Source: Marinimicrococcus sp033875255
GTDB lineage: Bacteria > Pseudomonadota > Alphaproteobacteria > Geminicoccales > Geminicoccaceae
Direction of reading: 5' to 3'
DNA: 64,000 nt
NCBI GenBank assembly: GCA_033875255.1
Contig: JAWZSN010000014.1
Location: 62,001 to 126,000, forward strand
The notes below the pieces were generated by a model. The model was given only the letters and a program-made list of their open reading frames with translations, ran no database searches and was not told the origin of the DNA. Numbering within the stretch: position 1 is the first letter of the stretch; every line of letters starts with the position of its first letter. Shown here piece by piece: positions 45,754 to 55,032 of this stretch. A program made the translations under genes and the position numbers.

Positions 45754-46764
45754 ATGAAGAAGCTCCTGCTGGGTGCCGCGGCGATCGCCGTGACGGTCTT
45801 CGGACAGGCCGCGGCCGAGGCTGCCGACTATCCGTGGAAGCCGGAGAAGCCGCTCACCATCATCGTGCCGTGGGCTGCCGGCGGCTCGACCGACCAGGTC
45901 ACCCGGGTGGTGGCCGGCGAGATCGAGAAGGCGCTCGGGCAGAAGGTGGTGATCGTCAACCAGCCGGGCGCCTCGGGCTCCATCGGCACGAAGAACGCGC
46001 TCGAGGCCCCCAAGGACGGCTACACCTGGGCGGCGGGTGCGGCCGGTGATCTCGGCACCTACCCGGTGCTGGGCATGCTCGATACCACGCTGGACGACTG
46101 GCACCTCTTCCTCGACGTCGCCAACGTCTCGGTGGTGGGGGTCAATCCCGACACTCCCTACAAGGACACGCAGGACCTGCTCGATGCCATGAAGGCCGCG
46201 CCGGGCTCGGTGCCGGTGGCCACCGCCGGCCTGTCCTCGGCCGGCCACAACGCCATGGAGCTGATCGCCCAGGCCACCGGCGTCACCTACAAGCACGTCA
46301 CCTATGACGGCGGCAATCCGGCGGTGATCGCCACCGTCTCTGGCGAGACCGAGGTCACCACCCAGCTCGCCGTCGAGCAGGCCGAGATGATCCGCGCCGG
46401 CCGCATCCGCCCGCTCTCGGTGGTGGGCGACACCGGCCTCGAGCTCGAGGGCCATGGCACCATCCCGCCCATCACCGAGACGGTGCCCGGGATCAAGGCC
46501 GCCACCAACTATTTCGGCATCTGGGCACCCAAAGGCGTCCCCGAGGAGGTGGTCCAGACCATGGAGGCGGTCTGGGAGAACGAGATCGCCAACTCCGAGG
46601 CCTTGAAGAAATACGCCGCCAACCGTGGGGCGCTGTTCACGCCCTATTACGGCGAGGAGGCCAAAGAGCGCGCCATGGGCATGGTGAGCTCGAACGCCTG
46701 GACCCTCTACGAGGGCGGAAAGGCCAAGGAGTCGCCGGAGAAGTTCGGCATTCCCAAGCCCTGA
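45754..46764 (+). CDS. tctC: Tripartite tricarboxylate transporter receptor (Bug/TctC family)
   Basis: A 336-residue periplasmic binding protein. The signal peptide KKLLLGAAAIAVTVFGQAAA is cleaved before EAADYPWKP. The mature part has the Bug-family strands PLTIIVPWAAGGSTDQVTRV and VIVNQPGASGSIG, and the ligand loop around DGYTW. TctC proteins bind carboxylate compounds and deliver them to TctAB. A GGGGAGG site precedes the ATG. It is the first gene of the catabolic operon, with a palindromic operator about 95 bases upstream. Confidence 0.93.
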   Translation: MKKLLLGAAAIAVTVFGQAAAEAADYPWKPEKPLTIIVPWAAGGSTDQVTRVVAGEIEKALGQKVVIVNQPGASGSIGTKNALEAPKDGYTWAAGAAGDLGTYPVLGMLDTTLDDWHLFLDVANVSVVGVNPDTPYKDTQDLLDAMKAAPGSVPVATAGLSSAGHNAMELIAQATGVTYKHVTYDGGNPAVIATVSGETEVTTQLAVEQAEMIRAGRIRPLSVVGDTGLELEGHGTIPPITETVPGIKAATNYFGIWAPKGVPEEVVQTMEAVWENEIANSEALKKYAANRGALFTPYYGEEAKERAMGMVSSNAWTLYEGGKAKESPEKFGIPKP

Positions 46765-46771
46765 GCCGGCC

Positions 46772-47299
46772 ATGCAGGAGTCTTCCCCCGCCCCCGTCTC
46801 CGCCAGGGCCGACCTTTTCACCGCCCTGGTGCTCCTGGCGCTCTCCGCCGGCGTGATCCTCGAATCGCTCGCCATGCCCCGCTACGAGGAGCGGGGCGTG
46901 AACCCCTTCTCGGTGCCGGGCCTGGTGCCCGGCTTTTTGGGGGTGGTGCTGCTGGCGCTGGCGGGGGTGCTGCTGGCGCGCTCGCTGGCCGCGCTCCGGC
47001 GCCGTGCTGCGCCGGGCGGGGAGAAGGCGCCCGGCCTGCTGGGCGTGGCGGGCGGGCTCGACGCGGCACTCCTGGCGGTCCTGACCCTGGGCTATGGCGG
47101 CCTCCTGGTGGGCCGCCTGCCCTTCCGCCTGGCCACCTTCCTGTTCGTGTTCCTGTTCATCGCGGCCTTCGAGCGCAACCTGCCGGCCACCCCCCGCCAG
47201 CGGGCCGGACGCCTGGCCTTCGCGCTCGCCCAGGCGGCGGTGGTAGCGCTGGGCGTGGCCTGGGTGTTCGAGGACGTCTTTCTCGTGCGGCTGCCCTGA
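46772..47299 (+). CDS. tctB: Tripartite tricarboxylate transporter small membrane subunit
   Basis: A 175-residue inner-membrane protein with four hydrophobic helices, for example LFTALVLLALSAGVILESLA and LVPGFLGVVLLALAGVLLA. The size and position between tctC and tctA match TctB. It starts 7 bases after tctC and ends one base before tctA. Confidence 0.9.
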   Translation: MQESSPAPVSARADLFTALVLLALSAGVILESLAMPRYEERGVNPFSVPGLVPGFLGVVLLALAGVLLARSLAALRRRAAPGGEKAPGLLGVAGGLDAALLAVLTLGYGGLLVGRLPFRLATFLFVFLFIAAFERNLPATPRQRAGRLAFALAQAAVVALGVAWVFEDVFLVRLP

Positions 47300-47300
47300 G

Positions 47301-48833
47301 ATGCCCGACCAGCTAGCATTCTTCGGCCAGGCGATCCTCCACTTCCTCACGCCCTCGGCCCTCTTCTACGTGCTCTGGTCGACGCTCCTTGGCATCGTCG
47401 TGGGGATGCTGCCGGGGCTCACTGCGACGCTGGGCGTGGCGCTCATGACCACGCTCACCTTCCAGCTCGAGAGCGACAGCGCCATTCTCGTGCTGATCTG
47501 CGTCTATATCGGCGCCATCTACGGCGGCAGCCGCAGCGCCATCCTCCTCAACATCCCCGGCACCCCGGCCAATGCCGCCACGGCGCTGGACGGCTTCCCG
47601 CTGGCCCGCGCCGGGCTCGCCGGCAAGGCCATGGCGATCGCCACCAGCGGCTCGGTGATGGGCAGCCTGATCGGCATGGTCTTCCTGATGGCGGTGGCCC
47701 CGGTGCTGGCCGACTTCGCGCTGAGGTTCGGCGCCTACGAGTTCTTCTGGCTGGCCGTCTTCGGCATCGTCATCGCCGGCCGGCTCACCGCGCTCTCCGA
47801 CCCGCTCAAGGGCTGGATCGCCGGCTTTTTGGGGCTGCTCGTGGCCATGGTGGGCCAGGAGGGGATGTACTCCTACCCGCGCTTCTCCTTCGGCAGCACC
47901 GATCTCGCCGGCGGGTTCGGCCTGCTGCCCGCCATGGTGGGCGCCTTCGGCTTCGCCGAGGTGCTCCACGTCATGACCAGCGGCCGCTACGAGGCGGTCA
48001 AGAGCCGGCTCGATTCGATCCTCCCCAAGCTCAAGGAGATCTTCCGCTACTGGCGCACCATCATCCGCTCGGGCGTCATCGGCACCTTCATGGGGATCGT
48101 GCCGGGCGTGGGCGAGGACATGGGGGCCTGGGTCTCCTATGCCGCGGCGCGCCGCGCCAGCAAGGAGAGCGAGAGCTTCGGCAAGGGCTCGGTGGAAGGC
48201 CTGATGGCCGCCGAGACCGGCAACAACGCCGCCGTGCCCGGTGCGATCATCCCGGTCCTGACCCTGGCGGTGCCGGGCTCTGCCCCGGCCGCCGTGCTGC
48301 TCGCCGCGATGATCATCCACGGAATCCGCCCGGGCCCGCTCATCATGATCGAGCAGCCGCAGTTCGTGTACGAGGTGGTGGCGATGGTGCTCATGGCCAC
48401 GCTCGCCATCCTGGTCCTGGGCCTGCTCCTCACCCGCCCGCTGCTCACGGTGCTGAGCGTCCCGCGCGAGCGGCTCATGCCGGTGGTCTTCGTGCTGTGC
48501 ACCATCGGCTCGTTCGCCATCGCCAGCCGGCTCTTCGACGTCTGGGTGATGCTGGGCTTCGGCGTGCTGGGCTACGTGATGCGCCGGCTCGACTTCCCCA
48601 CCGCCCCGCTGATCCTGGGCATCGTGCTGGGCGACATGTTCGACAAGAGCCTGCGCCGCGGCCTCGTGCTCAGCGACGGCGATCCCACCCCCTTCTTCAC
48701 CCGGCCCATCAGCCTCGTGCTGTTCCTGGCCGTGCTGCTGACCTTCGTGCTGGGCGGCGGCACGCTGCGCCGGATCGGCGGCTGGCTCGGCCTGCGCCGG
48801 CAGCAAGGCGGCGCCACGGAGGCCTCGCGGTGA
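47301..48833 (+). CDS. tctA: Tripartite tricarboxylate transporter large permease
   Basis: A 510-residue inner-membrane protein with about eleven transmembrane helices. Family motifs are present: LLGIVVGMLPGLTATLGVAL (the GxxxGxxPGxxG-type motif), ILLNIPGTPANAATALDGFP and IPVLTLAVPGSAPAAVLLAA. It uses the ion gradient to move the ligand delivered by TctC. Its stop overlaps the following GTG start by 4 bases, tying transport to the catabolic enzymes. Confidence 0.95.
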   Translation: MPDQLAFFGQAILHFLTPSALFYVLWSTLLGIVVGMLPGLTATLGVALMTTLTFQLESDSAILVLICVYIGAIYGGSRSAILLNIPGTPANAATALDGFPLARAGLAGKAMAIATSGSVMGSLIGMVFLMAVAPVLADFALRFGAYEFFWLAVFGIVIAGRLTALSDPLKGWIAGFLGLLVAMVGQEGMYSYPRFSFGSTDLAGGFGLLPAMVGAFGFAEVLHVMTSGRYEAVKSRLDSILPKLKEIFRYWRTIIRSGVIGTFMGIVPGVGEDMGAWVSYAAARRASKESESFGKGSVEGLMAAETGNNAAVPGAIIPVLTLAVPGSAPAAVLLAAMIIHGIRPGPLIMIEQPQFVYEVVAMVLMATLAILVLGLLLTRPLLTVLSVPRERLMPVVFVLCTIGSFAIASRLFDVWVMLGFGVLGYVMRRLDFPTAPLILGIVLGDMFDKSLRRGLVLSDGDPTPFFTRPISLVLFLAVLLTFVLGGGTLRRIGGWLGLRRQQGGATEASR

Positions 48834-49834
48834 GCCGCCCGCTGCGCGTCCTCCAGGCGGGCTTCGGCGCCTTCGGCCCGGTCCACCTCGCCGGCTGGCG
48901 GGCGCTGGGAGAGCAGGTCGATCTCCGGGTCGCCGACCCCGACCCCGCCGCCCGCGCCATGGCACGGTCCCTGGGGGTCCCGGAGGAGCGCCTCGCCGCC
49001 GACCCGCTCGACCTCCTGGAGAGCGTCGACGCGGTGGACGTGGCGACCCCTGCGGACACCCATTTTTCCCTGTGCAGCCGTGCCCTGGAGCAAGGACTTG
49101 ATGTTTTCGTCGAGAAGCCGCTGACCGCCACCCTGGCCGAGGCGGAGGCGCTGACGGGCCTGCTGGAGCGGACCGGCAGGATCCTCCAGGTGGGCTTCTA
49201 CCTGCGCGCCACGCCGCTCGCCCGGGCGCTCAAGAGGGAGGTGGAGGCCGGCACGCCGGGCGCGCTGCGGCAGGTCACGGGCGAGTTCTCCGGGTTCAAG
49301 CGGCCGCGCCGCGACAGCGGCGTGCTCGACAACGACCTCGTGCATTTCCTCGACCTCGTGCTCTGGCTGATGGGCGAGCCGCGCGACATGCGCTGCGTGA
49401 CCCGCGATTTCCTCGGCCGCGGCAGCGAGGACCTGGCGGTGCTGCTGCTCGCCTTCGAGGGGGGAGCGGTGGCCCGGCTCGAGGCGAGCTGGCACATGCC
49501 GGGGGAGACCATGGACCCGATCGTGCCGGGCAATCTCGCCACCAAGCGCCTTCGCCTGGCCGGCAAGCAGGGCCAGCTCGACGCCGACTTCATCGCCGAC
49601 CGTCTGGTGGTGCACCGCCGCCGCCACGTCGAGGAGGCCGCCGGCTGGCGCGTGGAGGCGGAGCCGGGCCTGCTGCCGCCGCTCGCCGGGGCCGCCCCCG
49701 GCGCGGTCATGGCGACCCAGTTCGGGGAGTTCCTCGCCTGCGTGCGCGAGCGGCGCCGGCCGGAGGCCGGCATAGAGGCCGGCCTCGCCACGATCAGGCT
49801 GATCGAGCGGGCGAGACGGGAGAGTTTCTCGTGA
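48830..49834 (+). CDS. Gfo/Idh/MocA family oxidoreductase 1
   Basis: A 334-residue NAD(P)-dependent dehydrogenase. The Rossmann loop is VLQAGFGAFGPVHLAGW, followed by the family motif VFVEKPLTATLAEAEAL (EKP lysine) and VLDNDLVHFLDLVLWLMGEP. It starts at a GTG overlapping the tctA stop. These enzymes oxidise sugars, inositols or sugar acids. It is likely an early step on the imported substrate. Confidence 0.9.
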   Translation: MSRPLRVLQAGFGAFGPVHLAGWRALGEQVDLRVADPDPAARAMARSLGVPEERLAADPLDLLESVDAVDVATPADTHFSLCSRALEQGLDVFVEKPLTATLAEAEALTGLLERTGRILQVGFYLRATPLARALKREVEAGTPGALRQVTGEFSGFKRPRRDSGVLDNDLVHFLDLVLWLMGEPRDMRCVTRDFLGRGSEDLAVLLLAFEGGAVARLEASWHMPGETMDPIVPGNLATKRLRLAGKQGQLDADFIADRLVVHRRRHVEEAAGWRVEAEPGLLPPLAGAAPGAVMATQFGEFLACVRERRRPEAGIEAGLATIRLIERARRESFS

Positions 49835-49844
49835 GGATCACCTT

Positions 49845-50675
49845 GTGAAGATCACGCTGTGCAACGAGGTGGTGCGGGAGCTGTCCTTCGAGCGGCAGTG
49901 CGCTTTCGCGGCCGGGCTCGGCTATGACGGGCTCGAGCTCGCCCCCTTCACCCTGGGCGGGAACCCGCACCTCCTGTCAGGGGCCGCGCGCGTCCGCCTG
50001 CGCCGTGCCTCGGCCGAGGCGGGGATCAGGATCTCGGGGCTGCACTGGCTGCTGCTGGCGCCCGAGGGGCTCTCCATCACCAGCGCCGATCCGGCGGTGC
50101 GCACCCGCACGCTGGAAGTGATCCGCCGGCTCGTGGATCTTGCCGCCGATCTGGGGGCCGAGGTGCTGGTGCACGGCTCGCCGGGCCAGCGCCGGCTCGA
50201 CGGCGGGAGCGACCGCGAGGCCGCCCGCGCCAGGGGCACCGAGGCCTTCCTCCTGGCCGGCGAGGCGGCGGCGGCGGCAGGCCTCGTCTACTGCATCGAG
50301 CCGCTTGCTCCGCCCGAGGCGGATTTCGTGACCACGATCGCCGAGGCGGCGCAGATCGTGCGCGAGGCCGGCAACCCTGCCCTCCTCACCATGCTCGATG
50401 CCAGCGCCGCCTCGCTGGGCGAGGTGGCAGCACCTGCCGCCCTGCTCGAGAGCTGGCTGCCCACGGGCCTCATCGGCCATGTCCACCTCAACGACCGCAA
50501 CCGGCAGGGGCCGGGCCAGGGCGACGACCGCTTCGCCCCGCTCCTTCGGGTCCTGCATGCCCGTGGCTGGAGCCGCTGGGTGGGGGTCGAGCCCTTCGTC
50601 TACCGGCCGGACGGGCCCGCATCCGCCGCCCGCGCCATCGGCTATGTCCGCGGAATCCTGGAGAGCATCGCATGA
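49845..50675 (+). CDS. Sugar phosphate isomerase/epimerase family TIM barrel 1
   Basis: A 276-residue AP-endonuclease-2-fold barrel. Metal ligands are visible: Glu in YCIEPLAP, Asp in LLTMLDASA, His in IGHVHLNDRNRQGPGQGD and Glu in WVGVEPFVY. It is similar to hydroxypyruvate isomerase, xylose isomerase-like and 2-keto-sugar epimerases. It starts at GTG 49845, with AGGATCACC upstream, 10 bases after the oxidoreductase stop, and overlaps the next gene. Confidence 0.88.
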   Translation: MKITLCNEVVRELSFERQCAFAAGLGYDGLELAPFTLGGNPHLLSGAARVRLRRASAEAGIRISGLHWLLLAPEGLSITSADPAVRTRTLEVIRRLVDLAADLGAEVLVHGSPGQRRLDGGSDREAARARGTEAFLLAGEAAAAAGLVYCIEPLAPPEADFVTTIAEAAQIVREAGNPALLTMLDASAASLGEVAAPAALLESWLPTGLIGHVHLNDRNRQGPGQGDDRFAPLLRVLHARGWSRWVGVEPFVYRPDGPASAARAIGYVRGILESIA

Positions 50676-52126
50676 GCCGTCCGCGCCTGAGCGTCGAGGA
50701 GATCGGGCTTTTCGAGCGCGACGTGGCGCTGCGCCTGCCGTTCCGCTTCGGCGTCACCACCGTCACCCGGGCCACCCAGGCGGTGGCCCGGGTGCGCATC
50801 CGGCTGGAGGACGGCAGAACGGCCTGGGGGGTGGCCGCCGAGAGCCTCGCCGCCAAATGGTTCGACAAGAACCTGGCGCTCTCAGACGAGGACAATCTGG
50901 CCCAGCTCCGCCAGTCGCTGGCCATCGCCTGCCGGCTCTACCGCGCGCACGGGCCCGCCACCGCCTTCGGCCTGTTCGCCGGCACCCACGAGGCGCAGAC
51001 ACGCGAGGCGGCAGCACTGGGCCTGAACCCCCTGGTGGCGGGCTACGGGCCCGCACTCCTCGACCGCGCCGTGCTCGACGGGCTGGGCCGGGCGCTCGGC
51101 ACCTCGTTCGCGGCGATGATCCGCGCCAACCTGCCGGGCATCGAGGCGGGCCCGCTCGCCCCCGACCTCGCCGGCTTCGACATGGACAGGTTCCTGGCCG
51201 GCCTCGCCATGGCGCCCTCCATCGCCGTGCGCCACACGGTGGGGCTGGTGGACCCGCTCACCGCCGCCGACCGCCCGGAGCGCCGGAACGACGGCCTGCC
51301 GGAGACCCTCGAGGAGGTGGCGCGGGCCTATGGCTGCCGGCACTACAAGCTCAAGGTCTCGGGCCCGCTCGAGGAGGATCTGGAGCGGCTCTCCACCATC
51401 GCCGCGGTGCTCGACCGGGAGGTGCCGGGCTACGTGGCGACGCTGGACGGCAACGAGCAGTACCGCGACATCGAGGCGGTGGTGGAGCTCTGGCGGCGGA
51501 TGGCGGAGACCCCGGCGCTGGAGAAGCTCGTCGCCGCCATCCTCTTCATCGAGCAGCCCATCGCCCGCTCCGTGGCGCTGGAGCGCTCCGTCGGGCCCCT
51601 GGCCCGCCACCGGCCGGTGATCCTCGACGAGTCGGATGGCACCATCGACGCCTTCGTGCAGGGCAGGTCGCTCGGCTACGAAGGCATCTCCAGCAAGACC
51701 TGCAAGGGTTTCTTCAAGTCCTTTCTCAACGCCGCCCGGTGCGCCGCGTGGAACGCGGAGGCGGGGCGCGAGCGCTTCTTCATGTCGGCCGAGGACCTCA
51801 CCACCTGGGCCGGGGTCTCGGTGCAGCAGGACCTGGCGCTGGTGGCCACGCTCGGGCTCGGCCATGTCGAGCGCAACGGCCACCACTTCATCGACGGCAT
51901 GAGCTTCGCGCCCGAGGCCGAGCAGCAGGCCTTCCTCGAGGCCCATCCCGGCCTCTACGCGCGCTCGAACGGCACCGTGCGGCTCAGGATCGAGGACGGC
52001 AGGCTCGACCTGCGCTCGCTGGACTGCCCGGGCTTCGCCACTGCCGCCCTGCCCGACTTCGTCTCGATGCGCCCGATGCCCCCCGCACCCGAGGGGCCGA
52101 TCCTTCCCGCGGAGACCCGCCCGTGA
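50672..52126 (+). CDS. Enolase-superfamily (mandelate racemase/muconate lactonizing) enzyme
   Basis: A 484-residue protein, longer than typical members (about 370-450). Barrel catalytic elements are recognisable: the KxK motif in YKLKVSG (225-231), metal ligands in LDGNEQY (258-264), FIEQPI (292-297) and LDESDG (318-323), then SSKTCKG (near 340). Such enzymes abstract an alpha proton of a carboxylate, typically as acid-sugar dehydratases or racemases. It overlaps the genes on both sides by 4 bases. It fits transport of a carboxylate by TctABC. Confidence 0.85.
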   Translation: MSRPRLSVEEIGLFERDVALRLPFRFGVTTVTRATQAVARVRIRLEDGRTAWGVAAESLAAKWFDKNLALSDEDNLAQLRQSLAIACRLYRAHGPATAFGLFAGTHEAQTREAAALGLNPLVAGYGPALLDRAVLDGLGRALGTSFAAMIRANLPGIEAGPLAPDLAGFDMDRFLAGLAMAPSIAVRHTVGLVDPLTAADRPERRNDGLPETLEEVARAYGCRHYKLKVSGPLEEDLERLSTIAAVLDREVPGYVATLDGNEQYRDIEAVVELWRRMAETPALEKLVAAILFIEQPIARSVALERSVGPLARHRPVILDESDGTIDAFVQGRSLGYEGISSKTCKGFFKSFLNAARCAAWNAEAGRERFFMSAEDLTTWAGVSVQQDLALVATLGLGHVERNGHHFIDGMSFAPEAEQQAFLEAHPGLYARSNGTVRLRIEDGRLDLRSLDCPGFATAALPDFVSMRPMPPAPEGPILPAETRP

Positions 52127-53154
52127 GCTTTTCCTTCCCCCGGAGCTTCGCCTCCGTCGAGGAGCTGGACGACTTCCTGGCCCGGCCGGGCGAAGCGCTC
52201 GTGGAGGACCTGGCGAAGGTGCCGGGCGACATCGCGATCCTGGGTGCGGGCGGCAAGATGGGGCCCTCGCTGGCCCGCCTCGCCCGCCGGGCGGCACCAG
52301 AGCGCCGCATCCTGGCGGTGGCGCGGTTCAGCGAGGCAGGATTGAAGGAGGCGCTGGAGCGCGACGGGATCGCGTGCATCGCCTGCGATCTCATGGACCG
52401 CGCGGCGGTGGCGGCCCTGCCGCAGGTCCCCAACGTGATCTTCATGGCCGGCCGCAAGTTCGGCTCGCAGGGCGCCGAGCACCTGACATGGGCGATGAAC
52501 GTGCTGGCCCCCGCCCTCGTGGCCGAGCATTTTTGTCACTCCAGGATCGTCGCGTTCTCCACCGGCTGCGTCTATCCGTTCGTTCCGGTGACCTCGGGCG
52601 GTGCTACCGAGGACGTGCCGCCCGCCGCCCCCGCCGGCGACTACGCCTGGTCGTGCATCGGCCGCGAGCGGGTCTTCCAGCACTTCTCGCAGCTGCTCGG
52701 CACGGCGGGGCGCCTCTTCCGCCTCAACTACGCCATCGACATGCGCTACGGCGTGCTCCACGACGTGGCCCGCAAGGTCATGGCGGGTGAGCCGGTGGAT
52801 CTCTCCATGGGCCATGTCAACGTGATCTGGCAGGGCGACGCCAACGCCGCGGCCCTGCGCTGCCTCGCCCACGCCACCTCGCCCACCAGCCCGCTCAACG
52901 TGAGCGGCCCCGAGACGGTGAGCATAAGCTGGCTGGCGGAGAGGTTCGGGTCGCTTCTCGGCCGGGCACCGGTGCTCGCCGGCGCCGAGGCCCCCTCGGG
53001 CTGGCTGGTCAACACCGCTTCCGCCGCCGCCCTGATGGGCTATCCCTCCGTGCCCCTGGAAAGGATGATCCATTGGACCGCCGACTGGCTCACCCGCGGC
53101 CAGCCCACCCTCGACAAGCCGACCCATTATGAGGTCCGCGACGGGGTGTTCTGA
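52123..53154 (+). CDS. Atypical NAD-dependent epimerase/dehydratase family protein
   Basis: A 343-residue extended short-chain dehydrogenase fold with IAILGAGGKMGPSLARLARR and FSTGCVYPFVPVTSGGATE. The usual YxxxK active site is not evident; the expected place reads YAWSCIGRERVF, with Cys where Lys is expected. Later parts (FRLNYAIDMRYGVLHDVA, LNVSGPETVS) follow the family. It may therefore catalyse a different reaction or act as a reductase without the standard Lys. GTG start at 52123 overlaps the preceding stop. Confidence 0.82.
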   Translation: MSFSFPRSFASVEELDDFLARPGEALVEDLAKVPGDIAILGAGGKMGPSLARLARRAAPERRILAVARFSEAGLKEALERDGIACIACDLMDRAAVAALPQVPNVIFMAGRKFGSQGAEHLTWAMNVLAPALVAEHFCHSRIVAFSTGCVYPFVPVTSGGATEDVPPAAPAGDYAWSCIGRERVFQHFSQLLGTAGRLFRLNYAIDMRYGVLHDVARKVMAGEPVDLSMGHVNVIWQGDANAAALRCLAHATSPTSPLNVSGPETVSISWLAERFGSLLGRAPVLAGAEAPSGWLVNTASAAALMGYPSVPLERMIHWTADWLTRGQPTLDKPTHYEVRDGVF

Positions 53155-54001
53155 GCCGCTCGAGGAGCGCCGGCTGCACCCTGCCGACGCCGTTGCCGCC
53201 TGCCCGCTCTCGGAGGAGGCGGGCTGGAACCAGACGCAGGCGGACTGGGCGTTCATGCTCGGGGCCGGCCACGGGCTGGGCCTGCTCCACGAGGGGCGTC
53301 CCGTCGCCTCCGCCCTGGTCCTGCCCCTGGGGAAGGATCTCTGCTGGATCAGCATGGTGCTGGTGACGGAGCGCTTCCGCCGCCGGGGGCTGGGCTCGCG
53401 GCTCCTCGCGCGCTGCCTCGCCATCGCCGGGGAGAACGGGTGGCGCCCGGGCCTCGATGCCACCGGGCTCGGCCGGCCGCTCTATGCGAGGCTCGGCTTT
53501 GCCGACTGCCACCCGCTCGCCCGCTGGGAGGCGGAGGCGGCGGCGCTCACGGCACCCGTTCCGGAGGGCATGGAGATCACGCCCGTGGACGGGGCCGCCA
53601 TGGCGGAGGTGCTGGCGCTCGATTGCGAGCAGGGCGGCATGGCGCGCCGGGAGATTCTGGAGCATCTGCACGGCCGTGCGCCGGCGGCGGCGCACGTGGC
53701 GCGTGCGGGCGGCCGCACGATCGGCTATGTGCTGGGCCGCCCCGGGCGCCGGGCCGGGCAGATCGGCCCGCTTCTGGCGCGCGCGCCGGAGGCTGCCCCG
53801 GCGCTGGCGGCGGCGGCGGCCCGCGCCTTTGCGGGCACGGTGATCCTCGACGTGCCGGACGGATCGGCGGGCTTCCGCTCCTGGCTCGCGTCCCGCGGCG
53901 GCACATCCCGGCGGCGCTTCACCCGCATGCTGCGCGGCAGCAGCCACGCTCCGGGCGAGGCGGCCGCGCTCCACGCCATCGCCGGCCCCGAGCTCGGCTG
54001 A
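53129..54001 (+). CDS. GNAT family N-acetyltransferase
   Basis: A 290-residue protein with an N-terminal GNAT domain: VLVTERFRRRGLGSRLLARC is the acetyl-CoA-binding motif and RPLYARLGFAD the end of the fold. The second half (about 150-290) resembles a weaker second GNAT-like domain (ARAGGRTIGYVLGRPGRR). It overlaps the previous gene by 26 bases. Its role within a catabolic operon is unclear, perhaps detoxifying a side product. Confidence 0.82.
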   Translation: MRSATGCSEPLEERRLHPADAVAACPLSEEAGWNQTQADWAFMLGAGHGLGLLHEGRPVASALVLPLGKDLCWISMVLVTERFRRRGLGSRLLARCLAIAGENGWRPGLDATGLGRPLYARLGFADCHPLARWEAEAAALTAPVPEGMEITPVDGAAMAEVLALDCEQGGMARREILEHLHGRAPAAAHVARAGGRTIGYVLGRPGRRAGQIGPLLARAPEAAPALAAAAARAFAGTVILDVPDGSAGFRSWLASRGGTSRRRFTRMLRGSSHAPGEAAALHAIAGPELG

Positions 54002-54021
54002 AAGGATCTTTTGTCAGCATC

Positions 54022-54708
54022 ATGACCGAGGCCGTCTCGAAGCCGCGCAGCAAGTCCTCCGCGAGAGCGGACTCCTCGGGCGCCCCGGAGGCCCGCCAGC
54101 GCAACCCGGAGCGCACCCGTGCGGCCATCCTGGAGGCGGCGCTGGAGGAGTTCGCGGCGCACGGGCTGGGCGGTGCGCGCATCGACGCCATCGCCGCCCG
54201 CGCCGGCGTCAACAAGCGCATGCTCTACCACTATTTCGGCAACAAGGAGGCGCTCTTCACGGCGGCCCTGCTGCACACCTACGAGCACATCCGCCACAGC
54301 GAGAGCGATCTTCACCTGGAAGCCATGGAGCCGGCCCAGGCGATCGCCCGGCTCATCGACTTCACCTTCGACTATTTCCTCGACCACCCGCACTTCGTGA
54401 GCATGCTCAACACCGAGAACATGCACCGCGCCCGCTACCTGCGCGGCTCGGGCGAAGGAGCCAGGATCAACATCCCGCTGGTCCAGACCCTGGAGGGCGT
54501 GCTGGCGCGCGGTGCGGCGTCCGGCGTGTTCCGCAAGGACGTCGACCCGGTCCAGCTCTACGTCTCCATCGCCGGCATCTGCTACTTCTACTTCTCCAAC
54601 ATCCACACGCTCTCCACCATCTTCGAGCGCGACCTCGCCGCCCCGCCCATGCTGGAGGCCCGCAAGCGCCATGTGCTGGAGGTGATCCTGGGCTATCTGC
54701 GGCCCTGA
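54022..54708 (+). CDS. TetR-family transcriptional regulator
   Basis: A 228-residue repressor. The N-terminal helix-turn-helix reads GARIDAIAARAGVNKRMLYH, then YFGNKEALFTAAL; the ligand domain follows from about residue 85. A disordered 25-residue leader precedes the HTH. It is the last gene of the tct operon. The related palindromes at 45639-45660 and 55409-55424 are the natural candidate operators, making it a likely local repressor for both catabolic operons. Confidence 0.92.
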   Translation: MTEAVSKPRSKSSARADSSGAPEARQRNPERTRAAILEAALEEFAAHGLGGARIDAIAARAGVNKRMLYHYFGNKEALFTAALLHTYEHIRHSESDLHLEAMEPAQAIARLIDFTFDYFLDHPHFVSMLNTENMHRARYLRGSGEGARINIPLVQTLEGVLARGAASGVFRKDVDPVQLYVSIAGICYFYFSNIHTLSTIFERDLAAPPMLEARKRHVLEVILGYLRP

Positions 54709-54720
54709 GAGGATGGCGGC

Positions 54721-55032
54721 CTACGCGTCGGGCCATTTCCCCGCAGGCCAGTTCCTCGCCTCGTGAATCACGCGCAGAACGACGAGCCTCTCCTCGCCGG
54801 ATGGTGCGGTGGCGAGGGCATAGGAGAGAATATAGGGAAGATCCGGGACCGGCTTTTCGTAGGTCCCGGTGACCCGTCCCTGCCGGCCTGTCGGCATGAA
54901 GGCCAGGTTCAGGACGGCCTTCTCGATCCTGTCGGCGACCAGGCTAGCGGCGGTTCGGTTGTCCTTGGCGATGTAGACGACGAGCGCATTCAGGTCGGCC
55001 AGCGCGTCTTGCGACCAGACGACCCACCTCAC
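54721..55032 (-). CDS. ParE/RelE-family toxin
   Basis: A 103-residue protein of the RelE/ParE fold: MRWVVWSQDALADLNALVVY, FMPTGRQGRVTGTYEKPVPD and LVVLRVIHEARNWPAGKWP. ParE members poison DNA gyrase and RelE members cut mRNA; the RxG and final helix pattern favours ParE, not certainly. It overlaps the antitoxin gene by 4 bases. It sits between the two catabolic operons on the opposite strand. Confidence 0.9.
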   Translation of the reverse strand: MRWVVWSQDALADLNALVVYIAKDNRTAASLVADRIEKAVLNLAFMPTGRQGRVTGTYEKPVPDLPYILSYALATAPSGEERLVVLRVIHEARNWPAGKWPDA

